DNA of 64,000 nt from Syngnathus acus (lineage: Eukaryota; Chordata; Actinopteri; Syngnathiformes; Syngnathidae), in NCBI RefSeq assembly GCF_901709675.1, contig NC_051105.1, forward strand, positions 10,834,604 through 10,898,603, in the 5' to 3' direction. The notes below the pieces were generated by a model. The model made no database searches, had not been told where the DNA came from, and worked only from the letters and a program-made list of their open reading frames with translations. Made by a program: the position numbers and the translations under genes. Shown here one piece after another: positions 24,020 to 36,020 of this stretch. Each line of letters begins with the position of its first letter. Position 1 is the first letter of the stretch.

Positions 24020-24599
24020 TAAAATGAAGTAGTGTTGCGCTCTCCACTTGTGTATTTGCATGCGACTACAATAAATATGATTTTCTTTATCATAATTATA
24101 TGCTAACAAAAGCGACAAGCTATAACGTGTGTTTTGATACATTTTTAACACATCCTGTTGAATCCACCATTATAACGTTGGGAATTAGAGGTTGCCATGG
24201 CGATATCATGAACTCATCCTGGTCACCTCAATTTAAAAATGTTTTTTTTTGTGTCTACTGTTTTACTTAGGTGTGCTATTACATTAGAATTATTTCTCTT
24301 TTTCTAATTACAATCACTGAGTTCCCGCCCCCACCCCCCCCACCATTTCATCTTCACTTCAAAGTAATCAAGGCCTGCTTCTTTACAAACACAATATACT
24401 CTCCACCTTGCTCCCATTTATTTGTGTACAAATATTGATCTTTTTGTCAACGGCCGCCAGTGACGCCTGTTTTGACACTCCCCCCCACACTGGTGTAATT
24501 CGCAGGGCCCTTTGCGAGCGAGACGGGGCGGCGAGCCTGAGCGTACGGAGACATTTGTAAAAGAGATATTTAGCTGTAAAATGAACTAACACAGCATGC

Positions 24600-24860
24600 G
24601 TTGTGTGTCGGTGACAGGTAGAGCACGGCTCCCTGGGAACAAGCGTAATAAAGCGCTATCTGTCTGTTGCCTCTAATGCCCCCCTAATAAAAGGCACCGT
24701 CCGAGGTGACTGTGCACAAATAAGGGCCCGGAGCTGCCGGACATCCATCGCAGGCCCCTGGAGCCACATTACCCAAACCTAATGGCCACTCCAAGCTTCA
24801 TTAGGATATTAATTCTCCGTGTTTGTGAAGCGATTCCATCTGTAAAGTGACAGTAGCCGG
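24600..24860. promoter_or_regulatory. Candidate conserved element
   Basis: Words such as AAGCGTAATAAAGCGC, CCTAATAAAAGGCACC, ACCTAATGGCC and CATTAGGATATTAATTC alternate with GC-rich sequence and no simple repeats. Two caudal-type ATAAA words and two CTAATGG/CATTAG words are present. The role is inferred. Confidence 0.33.
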
Positions 24861-25240
24861 CTGCCGGCGAGACGCTGCGTTATTGTTGTCCCCTCAGCCC
24901 CGCCCCCCTCCTTCTCCTTCTTAGCAAGCCGCTATCTGCTTTTGGCTTTGAGTGGCCGACAGAAATCTGATGATAGCGCTTGTCCTTTGAGATGGAGCCC
25001 AATGGAGCAAGTCCGAACGCTGCCAAAAGCGGAGCTTCATCGGAGCAGGGGAGCAGATGGTCAGGTCGAACCCGGCCGGGTCTGAGAAACAAGCGGCAAT
25101 GCTCAACAGAAGATGTCATTTTGCTTTTTTTTTTTTTTAAAGACGTGACGACTCCCACCTGCAGAATGTCAAGTAGAGGCAGTGGGATAATAATAGATCT
25201 AAAAAAAAAAAGCAATTCAAAAGAACTGGCCTTAACACTT

Positions 25241-25305
25241 AGGTGTCAAATCCAAGACCTGTGGGCCCATTACGGCCCTCCAAGTCATTTTTTGGGTGAC
25301 TCATT
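25241..25305 (+). mobile_element. hAT-like element fragment
   Basis: AGGTGTCAAATCCAAGACCT followed by GGGCCCATTACGGCCCTCC matches the layout of widespread hAT-type termini. Only one end is present. Confidence 0.4.
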
Positions 25306-25324
25306 TCTACACACATCGTTCTGG

Positions 25325-25340
25325 CCACCAGGGGGCAGTA
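25325..25340 (+). promoter_or_regulatory. CTCF-like site
   Basis: CCACCAGGGGGCAGTA fits the CTCF core consensus at essentially every informative position, plus-strand orientation. It lies about 20 bases right of an hAT-like fragment, so it could have arrived with a repeat. Occupancy is unknown. Confidence 0.5.
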
Positions 25341-25569
25341 TATAGGCTAATTATACTAAATTCACACTTTCCTTCCTGCCTGGATGCTTAAACCAATTCT
25401 AATTTGGTGGCGGCTGCCTGGACATCTCAAGTGACGTCGTTCTTTGCAGAGGATAAAGAATAAATGACTACTGTTTATTTTCTACCTGCATGCATTGCTG
25501 CATTTCATTTTTACCGGCAGCCATTCGAGAGTATTGAGACTGTTTCAAGGCCTTGAAATTGATTATATA

Positions 25570-25731
25570 CAGTCCACTCCAAAAGTAATGGAACGGCCAA
25601 TTTCTTTGCTTTTGTTGTATACTGAAGACATTTGTGTTACAGATCAGAAGATAAATATGAGACAAAAGTGCAAATTAAATTTCATGGAATTTATACCTAT
25701 AGATGGCGTTCCAATACTTTTGGAGGGGCTG
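25570..25731. mobile_element. Tc1/mariner-like MITE, about 162 bp
   Basis: The left end CAGTCCACTCCAAAAGTAAT and the right end, reverse-complemented, CAGCCCCTCCAAAAGTATTG are good inverted repeats of the Tc1 type. The left end is preceded by TA; the right TA has mutated. The interior is too short for a transposase. Confidence 0.7.
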
Positions 25732-26089
25732 TGCACTTCATCACCTCATCTTTGCGGTTAAGAATTTCATCCACCCCAACAAGCCTTGTGAAGCTACAGC
25801 TAAAGTAGGATTTTGACATTTGTAAAGTGCCAAGATCATTTGCCTTGAAAGAGCCAAGCGGGAAAAGCCGGACGAGATGAAAGATAAACGGGTTGAAACG
25901 ACAGAGAATTTTGAGGGCCGCAATGTGTGAGGTGGGGAGGGGAGGGGCAGTGGCCAACAAGCCGCACGGACCAAGCGCATCAATAGTCATGAAATGAGAA
26001 CTTTCTACTTTCTACTAGTTTAAGGCTGAAACATTGAGCGAGAGGCCACCGGGCCACACGAAATAATCCTCGAGTGAGCCGCCCATTCT

Positions 26090-26400
26090 GAATGGCATAT
26101 TAGCTGGCCGGATTTTAATGTAAATATGCCATTATGCCGTCATTACGCCCATCAGGCTGCATGGCACGCAGGTCAGCCCAGCCAGCGTTAATTTTGCAGC
26201 CAAAAGCTTTTTTTTCCCCCTTCCTCTTTTGAAATGTTAATAACTTTCTATTAGTTAATGTGGCGTGACTAAAATTCAAATCAGACATAATTTATTTTAA
26301 TATCTGTGACGAGCTTGTATGACCATTTAGCGGCGGTCTCCCGCTGAATACAACACTCCAAATTGTAGTAATTTGCATTCGGCGGAAAAGGCACGCCTTG
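26090..26400. promoter_or_regulatory. Candidate conserved element with octamer
   Basis: GCATATTAGC, TTTTAATGTAAATATGCC, CGTTAATTTTGC, TATTAGTTAATGTGG, ATTTATTTTAATATC and ATTTGCAT (26,371-26,378) occur in 300 bases, with one short T/C run in the middle. Confidence 0.33.
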
Positions 26401-27059
26401 TCTCGCTGCGGTGAAGTCAAGGATGATTCATTTATGCTCTGTGAAGTGCAAGTATATAGAATTAAATATTGTCATCCATCACATTTGCTTTATTTATTTA
26501 TTTCTTTTCACGTGGCGCGGTCATTTCCACACGGTGGAAAAATAGCATTTATCTTCAGTTTCAGCCGAACAGGGGATAAATGTGACTTTCATGCTCTCTT
26601 TCATGAAACAATGGCGCTCGCTAGTATGGAAGGATTAACGTGTTGGAGGGCCGCTGGCCAAAAAAAGTGTTCCGATTGACCCTTCACCTGCTGCTATGCG
26701 ACCTGACAGCCTTGCGGGTTGTTCGGCACGTACAGCCCAGACAATTCAACAACTTTGCTCCTAGCGTGGCAGAAAGCTCAGAGAAGAGCGCAAGCACAAA
26801 AGTGATTTTTTTTTTTTCCCACAGTTTAAAGAATTTCTCATACTACAAGGATCAATTCGAGTAGCCAGCTGAAATAAACACAAAGCATGGAGCAGCACAT
26901 GTAGACAGAAATTCCTCTCTACTCATTTCTATTGAGAGCACACAAATGACAAAACGGGAAATGAAATTATCACGTGTGTGTGTTATGCAAAATATTTTCT
27001 TACAGCTGTTGGATAAAAAGCCAATACTGGTTGGAGACTTTTACTTCCTCTCCCTTTTT

Positions 27060-27310
27060 TTACTGCTAATTGAGTGAATTCTCATAATTAGCGCTAAAAA
27101 AAGTATCCGCGATATAACATTATGTTGTCCTTGAAATATGCCGTAAAAGCGTCAAAATCCGTTTTATCGCACACGAGTGGTTCATTATGGGCAGAGCATT
27201 TTTGCAATTTAATTTGCGGGGGAGAAGGTGAATGCAAATGCGAGGAGACGAGTTTGAGGCTAATAGTTGCAGGTGAAAGTGTCAGCAGAGGTTTCAATTA
27301 ATCAGCCATT
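27060..27310. promoter_or_regulatory. Candidate conserved element with octamer
   Basis: GCTAATTGAGTG, CATAATTAGCGC, GCAATTTAATTTGC, ATGCAAAT (27,232-27,239), GGCTAATAG and TCAATTAATCAG are closely spaced with no repeats. Confidence 0.34.
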
Positions 27311-27470
27311 CTCTCCCATTTTTAAAGAAGGCTTCCGGTGGCCCTGTGTGAATTTTCAGGGTGAGGCCGATTGAAAACATCTGGGCCATTGTCGGGAGCA
27401 CTCCCACATCATCCAGCGCCGGCTGAGATTCCACAATGCCCTCTGAAGTGACAGCTTTGACCTCGGCCAG

Positions 27471-27476
27471 CGTACG

Positions 27477-27512
<36 letters not shown>
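27471..27512. repeat. (TGCG)n microsatellite
   Basis: About ten TGCG/GTGC units form a strictly alternating purine-pyrimidine tract that could adopt Z-DNA. The Arg/Ala/Thr/His-rich frames on both strands here are artefacts of the repeat. Confidence 0.9.
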
Positions 27513-28081
27513 GCTGCCAGAATGCGCTCCGGCTGAAAAAGAATACACGCTCCAGGCACAGGATGGTACCGCCGCTTATGACGGGAACTCTGTTGACAGC
27601 CAGCGTTTGTGCGAGACTAAAATATTTCCCCCCAAAAACCACCCCCGATGGAAAATATTTGGATTTGAGATGTTCGACAATAAGCAGTAATATATTGATG
27701 TCATGTTAAAGTGCTTACAAATATGTGAATGTCGCATTTTGAGGGATTGACATTTGGAGGCGGATGCTTGGAAACCAAGTTCCTTCACAACAGATTTAAC
27801 TGAATAGGTCACTTGGGGAAAGAAATGCTACAAAAAGGTGCACTTACTTATGCTGTCAAAACAGGGGCCACTTGAGGGACCTGCCCACTTAGAACGAGAA
27901 GGTCAAGTATTGAGAAAGTTGCAATAATAATCCACTTCTTCAGTTAAATTGTATTTTGTTATAAAATTGTATAAAAGAATAATAATAAAGACTCGCCACT
28001 TTAATTCAAAATGAGAATTAAAGAAATGGTCCTGAAACTACTTTGTTCTGCATTCTAAATTGGATGTGATTCCATTGTCAG

Positions 28082-28097
28082 CCACTAGATGGCAATG
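28082..28097 (+). promoter_or_regulatory. CTCF-like motif
   Basis: CCACTAGATGGCAATG matches the CTCF core moderately well, plus orientation. It is weaker than the site at 25,325. Confidence 0.35.
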
Positions 28098-30299
28098 TGT
28101 TAAATTTTAAATTGACCTTAGCATGACAAACTTCCGAGTTTTTTTTTTTATAGACGTTTTTTAACGACACTTTGCTTCTTTGTGATTGACTGCTTCCATT
28201 TTCAAGACATTTTTTACTGGTTATTCGGTGTGCGAGCAAAATCCAGCTGCCTCCCATATCGTGATTGTCAGCAGATGCACATTGTTATTCCAAACAGATG
28301 TGAGTGTGACAAGCTTAAACATCTCACCTGCCCACCACTCCAACTGCTAACATCTTGAGTGGGAAAAAAAAAAAAAAAAGCTTTTGCTCAATTGTTTCCA
28401 CATTTGTGTATTTACAGCAACATTTTCAGAGTAGCTGCCCGGTATAATGAGATGTTTAAATATTTTAGCTGAATAAATCTTAATGGAATTAGTGGTATCC
28501 CAATGAGTTTCTGAGAGGGAAGCTTTATCATATTTTATTCATTGATGAAGGAATGGGCATATTATACAAAATATAATGGGCAATTAGTCACAATATTATA
28601 GGCACAATCTAATCGGATCGGCAGCACGCCTTTACGGGGAAGTCAATACTGCGTATCGGCGAGCTATATTGTATTGTGGTTGCTGTGTATTGCATCATAC
28701 TGGGAAAATATGTTGTCTCTCTCGGAGCTAGATCAAATTGTGTTCTACAGCCTACTGCCAGGTTTAAAAAAAAAAAAAAAAAAATACAATCCCAAACATA
28801 TTGTTGAAGTTCTTTGCTGGGAAATGAATGCAAATTTTTTAGCAACTTTCTTATGCCCACACATTGAAAATATATCATTTTAAAAACTTTGGTGGCTGGA
28901 ATATATTCCACCGGGGTCATTGCGAGGCGTTAGCCACTAGTTGCCTAGCTCGCAAGCTAACAGGCTTCTGAGTTTCTTCTTGGACGAGAGTTGTCGATTT
29001 AAAAAGTTTTTTGGTTACGGTACATTTAAAAAAAGAGAAGTAGTCAAGACAAATTGAGCATTATTTTGTTTGTAAAGGTTTTTTTTGGGTCAAATCAGAG
29101 CTCAACAGATTGTGCGAATGTACTTAATAAAGTGCCCTCTCATATGTCCTTGTAATGCAAGAAATTCTAGGCTGACTCAAATTCAAGATAGGTACGCCTA
29201 AGCTGTATTAATCCTTGCCGGAATGTAAAAGCTATAAACTCTGCCGGAATTTAAAAAAAGGCTGCGGAAAAACGTACAATATTATAGATTAAACAAAAGC
29301 GAGTGAAATGGAGTTCATTTGCATCACCCTTCTCTTTTCAGATGAGCTAAACTGCTTACCATTATTCAAAGATATCTTTTAAATAAGGCCCAAATATGCG
29401 GGTGAAACCAATTTAACAAGCGGCCACCAAAGACGTTGGTCAAATGATCTATATAGAGATTTTCACAGCGTAAGCCTCTTATCACAGCTGCTATAAAACA
29501 CACATCATTCTGTTTCAGGACTGAATTTCAGAGATAGCAAAATACAATAAATGTGACATCTTAAAGCTTGGCTTACAGTACTTGTTAATTACAAAACCAT
29601 TTCAAAAAATGAAGTTGGCCGAGTTAAAGAAAATGCATATTAATGGTGACTGGCTACAATTTGCTCTGAAAAGGAGAAGACATTTCATCGTAAGTAATCA
29701 GGCCAAGATTTGATAGAATTGAAGAACGTATGGAGGTTAGTTTTTAGAAAAAAAACTTTTTGCAGTAATAGCAACAAAAAAAATCTGGAAAATCTATATG
29801 GGCAAAATGACCACAAAAAAAAAGCTCAAACAAGGCCCGGAGGTTAAGGACAATAAATATGAAGACAAACAAACAAACAATGCATCGTCTCTAATTGACT
29901 GTTGGAACAGCGGCCGACTTGTTTAACAGCGGGTGTCGACGTACACCTCAAACGACCGCGCTCTCCGCCCAGCAGACGCACAGATCATACGGCGAAGCTT
30001 TGTGAGCCTTTTCGACACGGACACTCGGCTTCGTGCTGACCGAAATAGCGTCTTATTAATCAAGGGAGCCCTCTTAACGCGACTAATTGAACTAGCCAAA
30101 CAACAGCCAATGAGCTAGCACAACAGGGAAAGACTTGTTTTGTCATTTGCGCGCCGGGTTGATGTATTCATACTTCAGGAATAATCGTCTCTCTCTATTT
30201 CGTCACTGATGTGAGATTATTGAATCTGACCACAATTTACAAAATAATAAAACGTCATATTTGTGTTTCTGCCAAAAATAAATTTTCAAATTTGGTTCT

Positions 30300-30372
30300 A
30301 CTAGGCCAAGCAAGTTTTGTTGTTATTTATCAGCAAACCTGGCATTTGAACAGGGGTGTGTAGACTTTTTTT
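30300..30372. mobile_element. Right-end fragment of the TATAAAAAGTC MITE family
   Basis: GGCATTTGAACAGGGGTGTG followed by TAGACTTTTTT is, reverse-complemented, the same terminus seen at 10,981-11,253 and 58,281-58,391. The left end is missing. Confidence 0.5.
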
Positions 30373-31523
30373 TCTTTTTATGTCCACTTGGCTTTGCTTT
30401 CACTTTGGCGGTGTATTCAATTTACAGAGCTGAGGAGCATTACTCTCAAATAAAAGCCCAAAAACAGCAAAGAAAAAAAAAAAGCTCATGTCTCCCATTT
30501 TTCTACCGTGGCGGTCCAGTCAATAGCGGCCATCCTGACACTGACTGTGTAGCTTATTAGAGCCCGTGTCTACTTCAGCAAACACTCCACAGTGCAAAGA
30601 TGGATGAGCAACACTCCTCGGCCACTACAGTCACATTTATCTGGAAACGGCGGGGAGAGTTTTTGGAGGTGAGGAATAATTCCAGCCAGCAGTTGGTGCC
30701 CACTTTGAGAAGGAGGAGGAGGACCACCATGGGGCATCTGACAGTGATGAAGAGCACGGGCACACGCTGGCAGATTCGTCTTGAGCCGCAGCGAAAGGGG
30801 GGGCGGACGGAAAGGGGGGGGCGCTGTCTGAACACGGGTTTAACAATAAAAACAGCAGCGTGTTTGTCTTTGTGCTTGGCTCTGAAAAGTGACAAAAAGA
30901 GGTTCACTTTTTGCGGACTTTCAAAAGCGATATCAAAATGGCTAGTCAATGACACCGGCGCGCCTCGTCTGATGGCGACTATCGTACGTACCCAAGAGGC
31001 CTGAAAGTGACAGACAGCATGTAAATGAAGGCCGGCTGAAGCCGACAGAGAAATGCACAGAGCCCATTTTTATTTATGTATTCAAGCTGCCCTCTACTGT
31101 TCACAGGCCCAATGGCAGACGGCGGAACAAAAGGAAATCGCACGTTTGGATGTCAAATCTCAACTGGGCTCGAGCTGGGCCAGGCCCCGCCCCCTCCTCC
31201 TTCCAAGTCTGAAGGATGCAAAATGGGCTGGCTTTTAATAGAATGGAAGATGATTTGATTTCCCCTTGTTTTAGAGTCAATATAAGCATGTTGATGAAAC
31301 GAAAGGAAAGATGATTGGAATGTTTTTTTAAGTGCAAGCCAAGAAAATTAAATATACCAAGCATCTATCCATCCATCATCTTAACTTAACTGATTTAACT
31401 TTCTCAGATTAACTTGATGGGATATTTGTATTTTGGCTGATTAAATGTGCTTTATGAAAATCACAGCCTACATTTTATTTATTTATTTAATTTAATTATT
31501 CATTTATTTATTTATTTAATTTA

Positions 31524-33612
31524 CCGTATTTTCCGCCCTAAAAGGCGCACCGGGTTATAAGGCGCACCTTCAATGAACGGCCCATTTTAAAACTTTGTCC
31601 ATATATAAGGCGCACCGGCTTATAAGGCGCATAAAATAGAAGCTATACTGCATCAAACTGAGGTTGACTAGGGTTGCGGTATGCATCCACTAGCCAATAA
31701 CCAACGAGCCCTCTGTAAACAATCGCGTTTCTCAAACGATCTCCTATAAAATGATCAGAACTGACTAAAGTTCGATCTAACGCATTGGTACTACTTACCT
31801 ATGTTTCCCTTCCATATCGATCCGTAGATTTACTCGAAACATTAACAGAGCAGCCTATTTTGACATGAAATAGCCTGGTACATATAGCAGCTATCGCAAT
31901 AGCATTAGCCATCCGCAAAGTCTCACGAGCCTCAGCGAAGTGTAAACAATCGCGTTTCTCAAACGATCTCCTATAAAATGATCGGAACTGACTAAAGTTC
32001 GATCCAACGCATTGGTACTAATTACCTATGTTTCCCTTCCATATCGATCCGTAGATTTACTCGAAACATTAACAGAGCAGCCTATTTTGACATGAAATAG
32101 CCTGGTACGTATAGCAGCTATCGCAATAGCATTAGCCATCCGCAAAGTCTCACGAGCCTCACCTCGCAATCTCCCATGAGCCTCAGCAAAGTGTAAACAA
32201 TCGCGTTTCTCAAACGATCTCCTATAAAATGATCGGAACTGACTAAAGTTCGATCCAACGCATTGGTACTACTTACCTATGTTTCCCTTCCATATCGATC
32301 CGTAGATTTACTCGAAACATTAACAGAGCAGCCTATTTTGACATGAAATAGCCTGGTACGTATAGCAGCTATCGCAATAGCATTAGCCATCCGCAAAGTC
32401 TCACGAGCCTCACCTCGCAATCTCCCATGAGCCTCAGCAAAGTGTAAACAATCGCGTTTCTCAAACGATCTCCTATAAAATGATCGGAACTGACTAAAGT
32501 TCGATCCAACGCATTGGTACTACTTACCTATGTTTCCCTTCCATATCGATCCGTAGATTTACTCGAAACATTAACAGAGCAGCCTATTTTGACATGAAAT
32601 AGCCTGGTACATATAGCAGCTATCGCAATAGCATTAGCCATCCGCAAAGTCTCACGAGCCTCACCTCGCAATCTCCCATGAGCCTCAGCAAAGTGTAAAC
32701 AATCGCGTTTCTCAAACGATCTCCTATAAAATGATCGGAACTGACTAAAGTTCGATCTAACGCATTGGTACTACTTACCTATGTTTCCCTTCCATATCGA
32801 TCCGTAGATTTACTCGAAACATTAACAGAGCAGCCTATTTTGACATGAAATAGCCTGGTACGTATAGCAGCTATCGCAATAGCATTAGCCATCCGCAAAG
32901 TCTCACGAGCCTCACCTCGCAATCTCCCATGAGCCTCAGCAAAGTGTAAACAATCGCGTTTCTCAAACGATCTCCTATAAAATGATCGGAACTGACTAAA
33001 GTTCGATCCAACGCATTGGTACTACTTACCTATGTTTCCCTTCCATATCGATCCGTAGATTTACTCGAAACATTAACAGAGCAGCCTATTTTGACATGAA
33101 ATAGCCTGGTACGTATAGCAGCTATCGCAATAGCATTAGCCATCCGCAAAGTCTCACGAGCCTCACCTCGCAATCTCCCATGAGCCTCAGCAAAGTGTAA
33201 ACAATCGCGTTTCTCAAACGATCTCCTATAAAATGATCGGAACTGACTAAAGTTCGATCTAACGCATTGGTACTACTTACCTATGTTTCCCTTCCATATC
33301 GATCCGTAGATTTACTCGAAACATTAACAGAGCAGCCTATTTTGACAGGAAATAGCCTCGCGGGTACAACAGCTATTCGGTGACGCCCCCTGACTACAGT
33401 TGCCGTAATGCTGGGAAGCGATGCGACCTTGTAATTTATTAGTCGTACTAAAACGTACTGAAACATTTTGGCAGAGCACTGTGTACAACCAGTATGGATC
33501 AACAAATTCATCAGTTGATCCATATATAAGGCGCACTGGCCTATAAGGCGCACTGTCGGCTTTTGAGAAAATTTTAGGTTTTTAGGTGCGCCTTTTAGGG
33601 CGGAAAATACGG
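31524..33612. mobile_element. 2.09-kb non-autonomous TIR transposon carrying a tandem array
   Basis: A perfect 28-bp inverted repeat beginning CCGTATTTTCCGCCCTAAAA is found at 31,524-31,551 and reverse-complemented at 33,585-33,612, each flanked by TA, consistent with TA target duplication. Subterminal TATAAGGCGCAC motifs recur: in the left arm near 31,555, 31,604 and 31,620, in the right arm near 33,523 and 33,542. The pair with the preceding TCCATA is in direct, not inverted, orientation in the two arms. There is no long open frame, so it needs a transposase in trans. It sits in a TTTA-rich stretch (31,476-31,521 and 33,615-33,640). The centre is a 251-bp tandem array. The family name is not known to me; the termini resemble a repeat common in teleosts. 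Confidence 0.88.
31714..33358. repeat. 251-bp tandem array, seven units, inside the transposon
   Basis: Units starting TGTAAACAATCGCGTTTCTC begin at 31,714, 31,941, 32,192, 32,443, 32,694, 32,945 and 33,196. Spacing is exactly 251 except for the first (227), where a 24-bp piece (CCTCGCAATCTCCCATGAG region) is absent. The last unit is cut at about 163 bp, where the sequence diverges after AAATAGCCT. Copies differ at only a few sites, so amplification or homogenisation is recent. Each unit holds an imperfect hairpin around AGCCTATTTTGACATG. There is no coding capacity. Confidence 0.95.
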
Positions 33613-34189
33613 TAATTTTATTTAATTTTATTATTCAGATATACGTAGTAACATTTGTACTTGACCTAAAACTGACTCATAATGTTTTTAGATGTTATAT
33701 AAAAGTCATAGAATTTTGTAACAATAATTACCTGGCAGTTCTTTGAAAACCGGACTTTGTTGTACTTTTGATTGATGTTGTGAAAGCAGACCGCCAGCAC
33801 GGTTCTCCCAACGTGACAAATGGCGTCGCTTCTTTTTCCCGGCTAGATGGGAGGCTTTCAGCTTTCAGCTCAGCGTGAGCGCTGTTTGTGGCGTGCGCTG
33901 CCACAGATATCTGCCCATTTCTTTCCAGCGCATTGCTGCGGGCGCTTGGTGGTGCGCACCGAGCCCAACCGAGCCCCAAAACGTTCCGCTAGGACGCTAA
34001 CGCAGCACTTCACTTTTAGTTTTCTTTTGGTACCACTTCCGACTAAATTCCCACCGGCACATCTTGATTAACGACATGCACACTCAAGGAAGCACCTTTT
34101 TAGTGTCGTCCACCCGCATTTGATTTATAAAAGAATATCTCCCTTCCTTTTTTTTTCTACCTTTTACCAGAGCGTAGCCTTTCCCCCCT

Positions 34190-35075
34190 CTTGACAATTA
34201 CATTATGAATGTGATTTTCAGAAATATGCAAGCGCACCTCGGAAATAGAATTTGCGAAACGCAAGTGGCCTGCACGCTAACTAGGGCAACGTATTTTCCG
34301 CGGTCATTAGCATATCATCGGAATTCAGCGAGCTGACACAATTGCAGAGATCAACACAGTTGATGTGTCAGCCACATGTATGTGTTGGCTGCTCTCAAAG
34401 TCAAGTGGATGTTAATGCCCCCGCAGACCCGCCGGTCTGATTTGCCGCATAAAGCAGCAGCGGCGGCGGCGGCACATTTGCGCGCCAGCTCTCCTTACAT
34501 CTTTGAAGAGAAAATTGTGGAGTTTAACCTTGCGTTATTATCTCTCATTTTGGCTTTGTGCAGGGAACAGACGTACATCCACAAGGAATTTGGCACGGTG
34601 GTCAGGACGCTGATAATCCCGAGTCTTTGACTGGCGATAAGGCGGCCAATTTAAGAAAATTACAAACCGCCGCCGCCGCCGATGCTAGCCGTTCATTAAT
34701 GCGCCACACGGAGAAAGATAATAATTCAAATCAAGCTCTTACTAACAATGATCACTCTTGATAAAGATTTCATTAAGTCCCATTCAAACTTTCAGAGCAG
34801 CTGAACAAAATGGAGCATCGATGAAAAGCGTATTTTCACTTTTCCGTGTCGGGGGGTCACGCAAATCCCTTCGTCAAAACAAATGCTGTTGACCAACACT
34901 GCTATTAGCGCCCCGTTTAATTACATTTTGGCTTTAATTGCGTCAATCAAAATAATCTATAATGCCCTTTTTAATTACACTTTGGGAGTGACCTTATGAA
35001 AAGAGAATTTTATTATGCGCGCGCAATAATTACCCTGATAGGAGCCGGTGTCTCGCTCCCGCTATTGGACAACAA
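34190..35075. promoter_or_regulatory. Candidate conserved regulatory block
   Basis: There are two sub-blocks. 34,190-34,430 has ACAATTACATTATGAATG, CATTAGCATATC and a GACACAATTGC...GATGTGTCAGCC stretch. 34,890-35,060 has GTTTAATTACATTTTGGC, GGCTTTAATTGCGTC and TTTTTAATTACACTTTGG, where a TTTAATTACA.TTTGG word is repeated 60 bases apart. Between them lie GGC repeats. There is no coding frame. Confidence 0.36.
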
Positions 35076-35799
35076 TGGCGCACATGGCTAACATCAATTT
35101 TGGGGCGTTTTGCTTGAATAGACGGGAAGGACACGCCCACTCCTTTAAAGGGTCAAAATAATCTACCTATCTCACCTTACTATACCAATCTCAATATTAA
35201 ATGGGAAAAATGTTAGCAAATTAATTATAGACAAAATATGACAATTTTCCTGCCGTAAATGGCGAAATATGTGCACTGTCTCTTTAATGGCCATATTCAC
35301 ACCAATGCTTTTCAGAATCATGTTTTTGGAACATATAAGGAAAAATGGAGTATACAATTCAGTCGAGCGACTGAATCGGAGGATATTTAAATATGTATAT
35401 GAATATTTACGGATTCAATCAATAATGGCGTGCATTTAAAACGGCCACAATAATTGCTACATTAGTGCTGTGAATACAGCCTGCAATCAAAGTGTGTAAG
35501 AGTCGGCAAAATGAAGCTGCCTTTAGCCTCGCGCGGGGAATCTGGAGGACTGACAAGGAAGGGGGGGGCCAGACGAGAGGGGGGGGCACGAATGTCGAAC
35601 GGCACCGGGATTCCCATTCATCCTCGGATTGCATTCTCGCGTTTGTCGCACCTGTCTTTGTTCACCTCGCTTGCTATCCCTTCGGATGCGCGCACGGGCA
35701 GGCGCGGCGGCCACCGGGCTTGACGGGCGGCGTTGGAGCGCGTGGGATGATTTCAAGAAAGAATTATATCGTTTATAGAGTTGAAACTCAGGAGGCGGC

Positions 35800-36020
35800 G
35801 GCGACGTGACAAGACAGCTGTGGCAATCTGAATGCATGATCAGCCAAATGGAACTAAAAGCAATTATGCACCACAATAACATTTATGTATGCATCAAGTT
35901 TTAAAAGATTGACAAATGATTGTAATTACCGCGTACGCTTCAGCTGGCCATTAGCCACATCGTATTGCGCAAGCTCCTTAGCCATCCAATTAAAAGTCAT
36001 TTCCTTTTCCTCAAAGCAAC
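35800..36020. promoter_or_regulatory. Candidate conserved element
   Basis: AAAGCAATTATGCACC, TGATTGTAATTACCGCG, CAGCTGGCCATTAGCC and CATCCAATTAAAAGTC occur in repeat-free DNA just right of a G-rich/GC-rich stretch. Confidence 0.32.

Larger units (their letters stand above)
22430..31475. other. Intergenic DNA, middle third of the fign-kcnh7 interval
   Basis: No gene was recognised. It contains candidate regulatory blocks (22,440, 23,030, 24,600, 26,090, 27,060), TIR relics (23,849, 25,570), an hAT-like end at 25,241, a half copy of the TATAAAAAGTC family at 30,341, C-runs at 22,663 and 23,332, and a (TGCG)n tract at 27,475. The 134-codon frame at 30,600-31,004 overlaps a longer antisense frame and has no domain. 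Confidence 0.6.

Noticed and set aside
30600-31004. 134-codon open frame on + and 126-codon frame on -
   Set aside because: Low-complexity Arg/Gly-rich content caused by G-runs, no domain, no splice context, and both strands open over the same region.
31714-33358. CRISPR-like array
   Set aside because: Units are contiguous 251-bp tandem copies with no short repeats separated by unique spacers, and this is vertebrate DNA.
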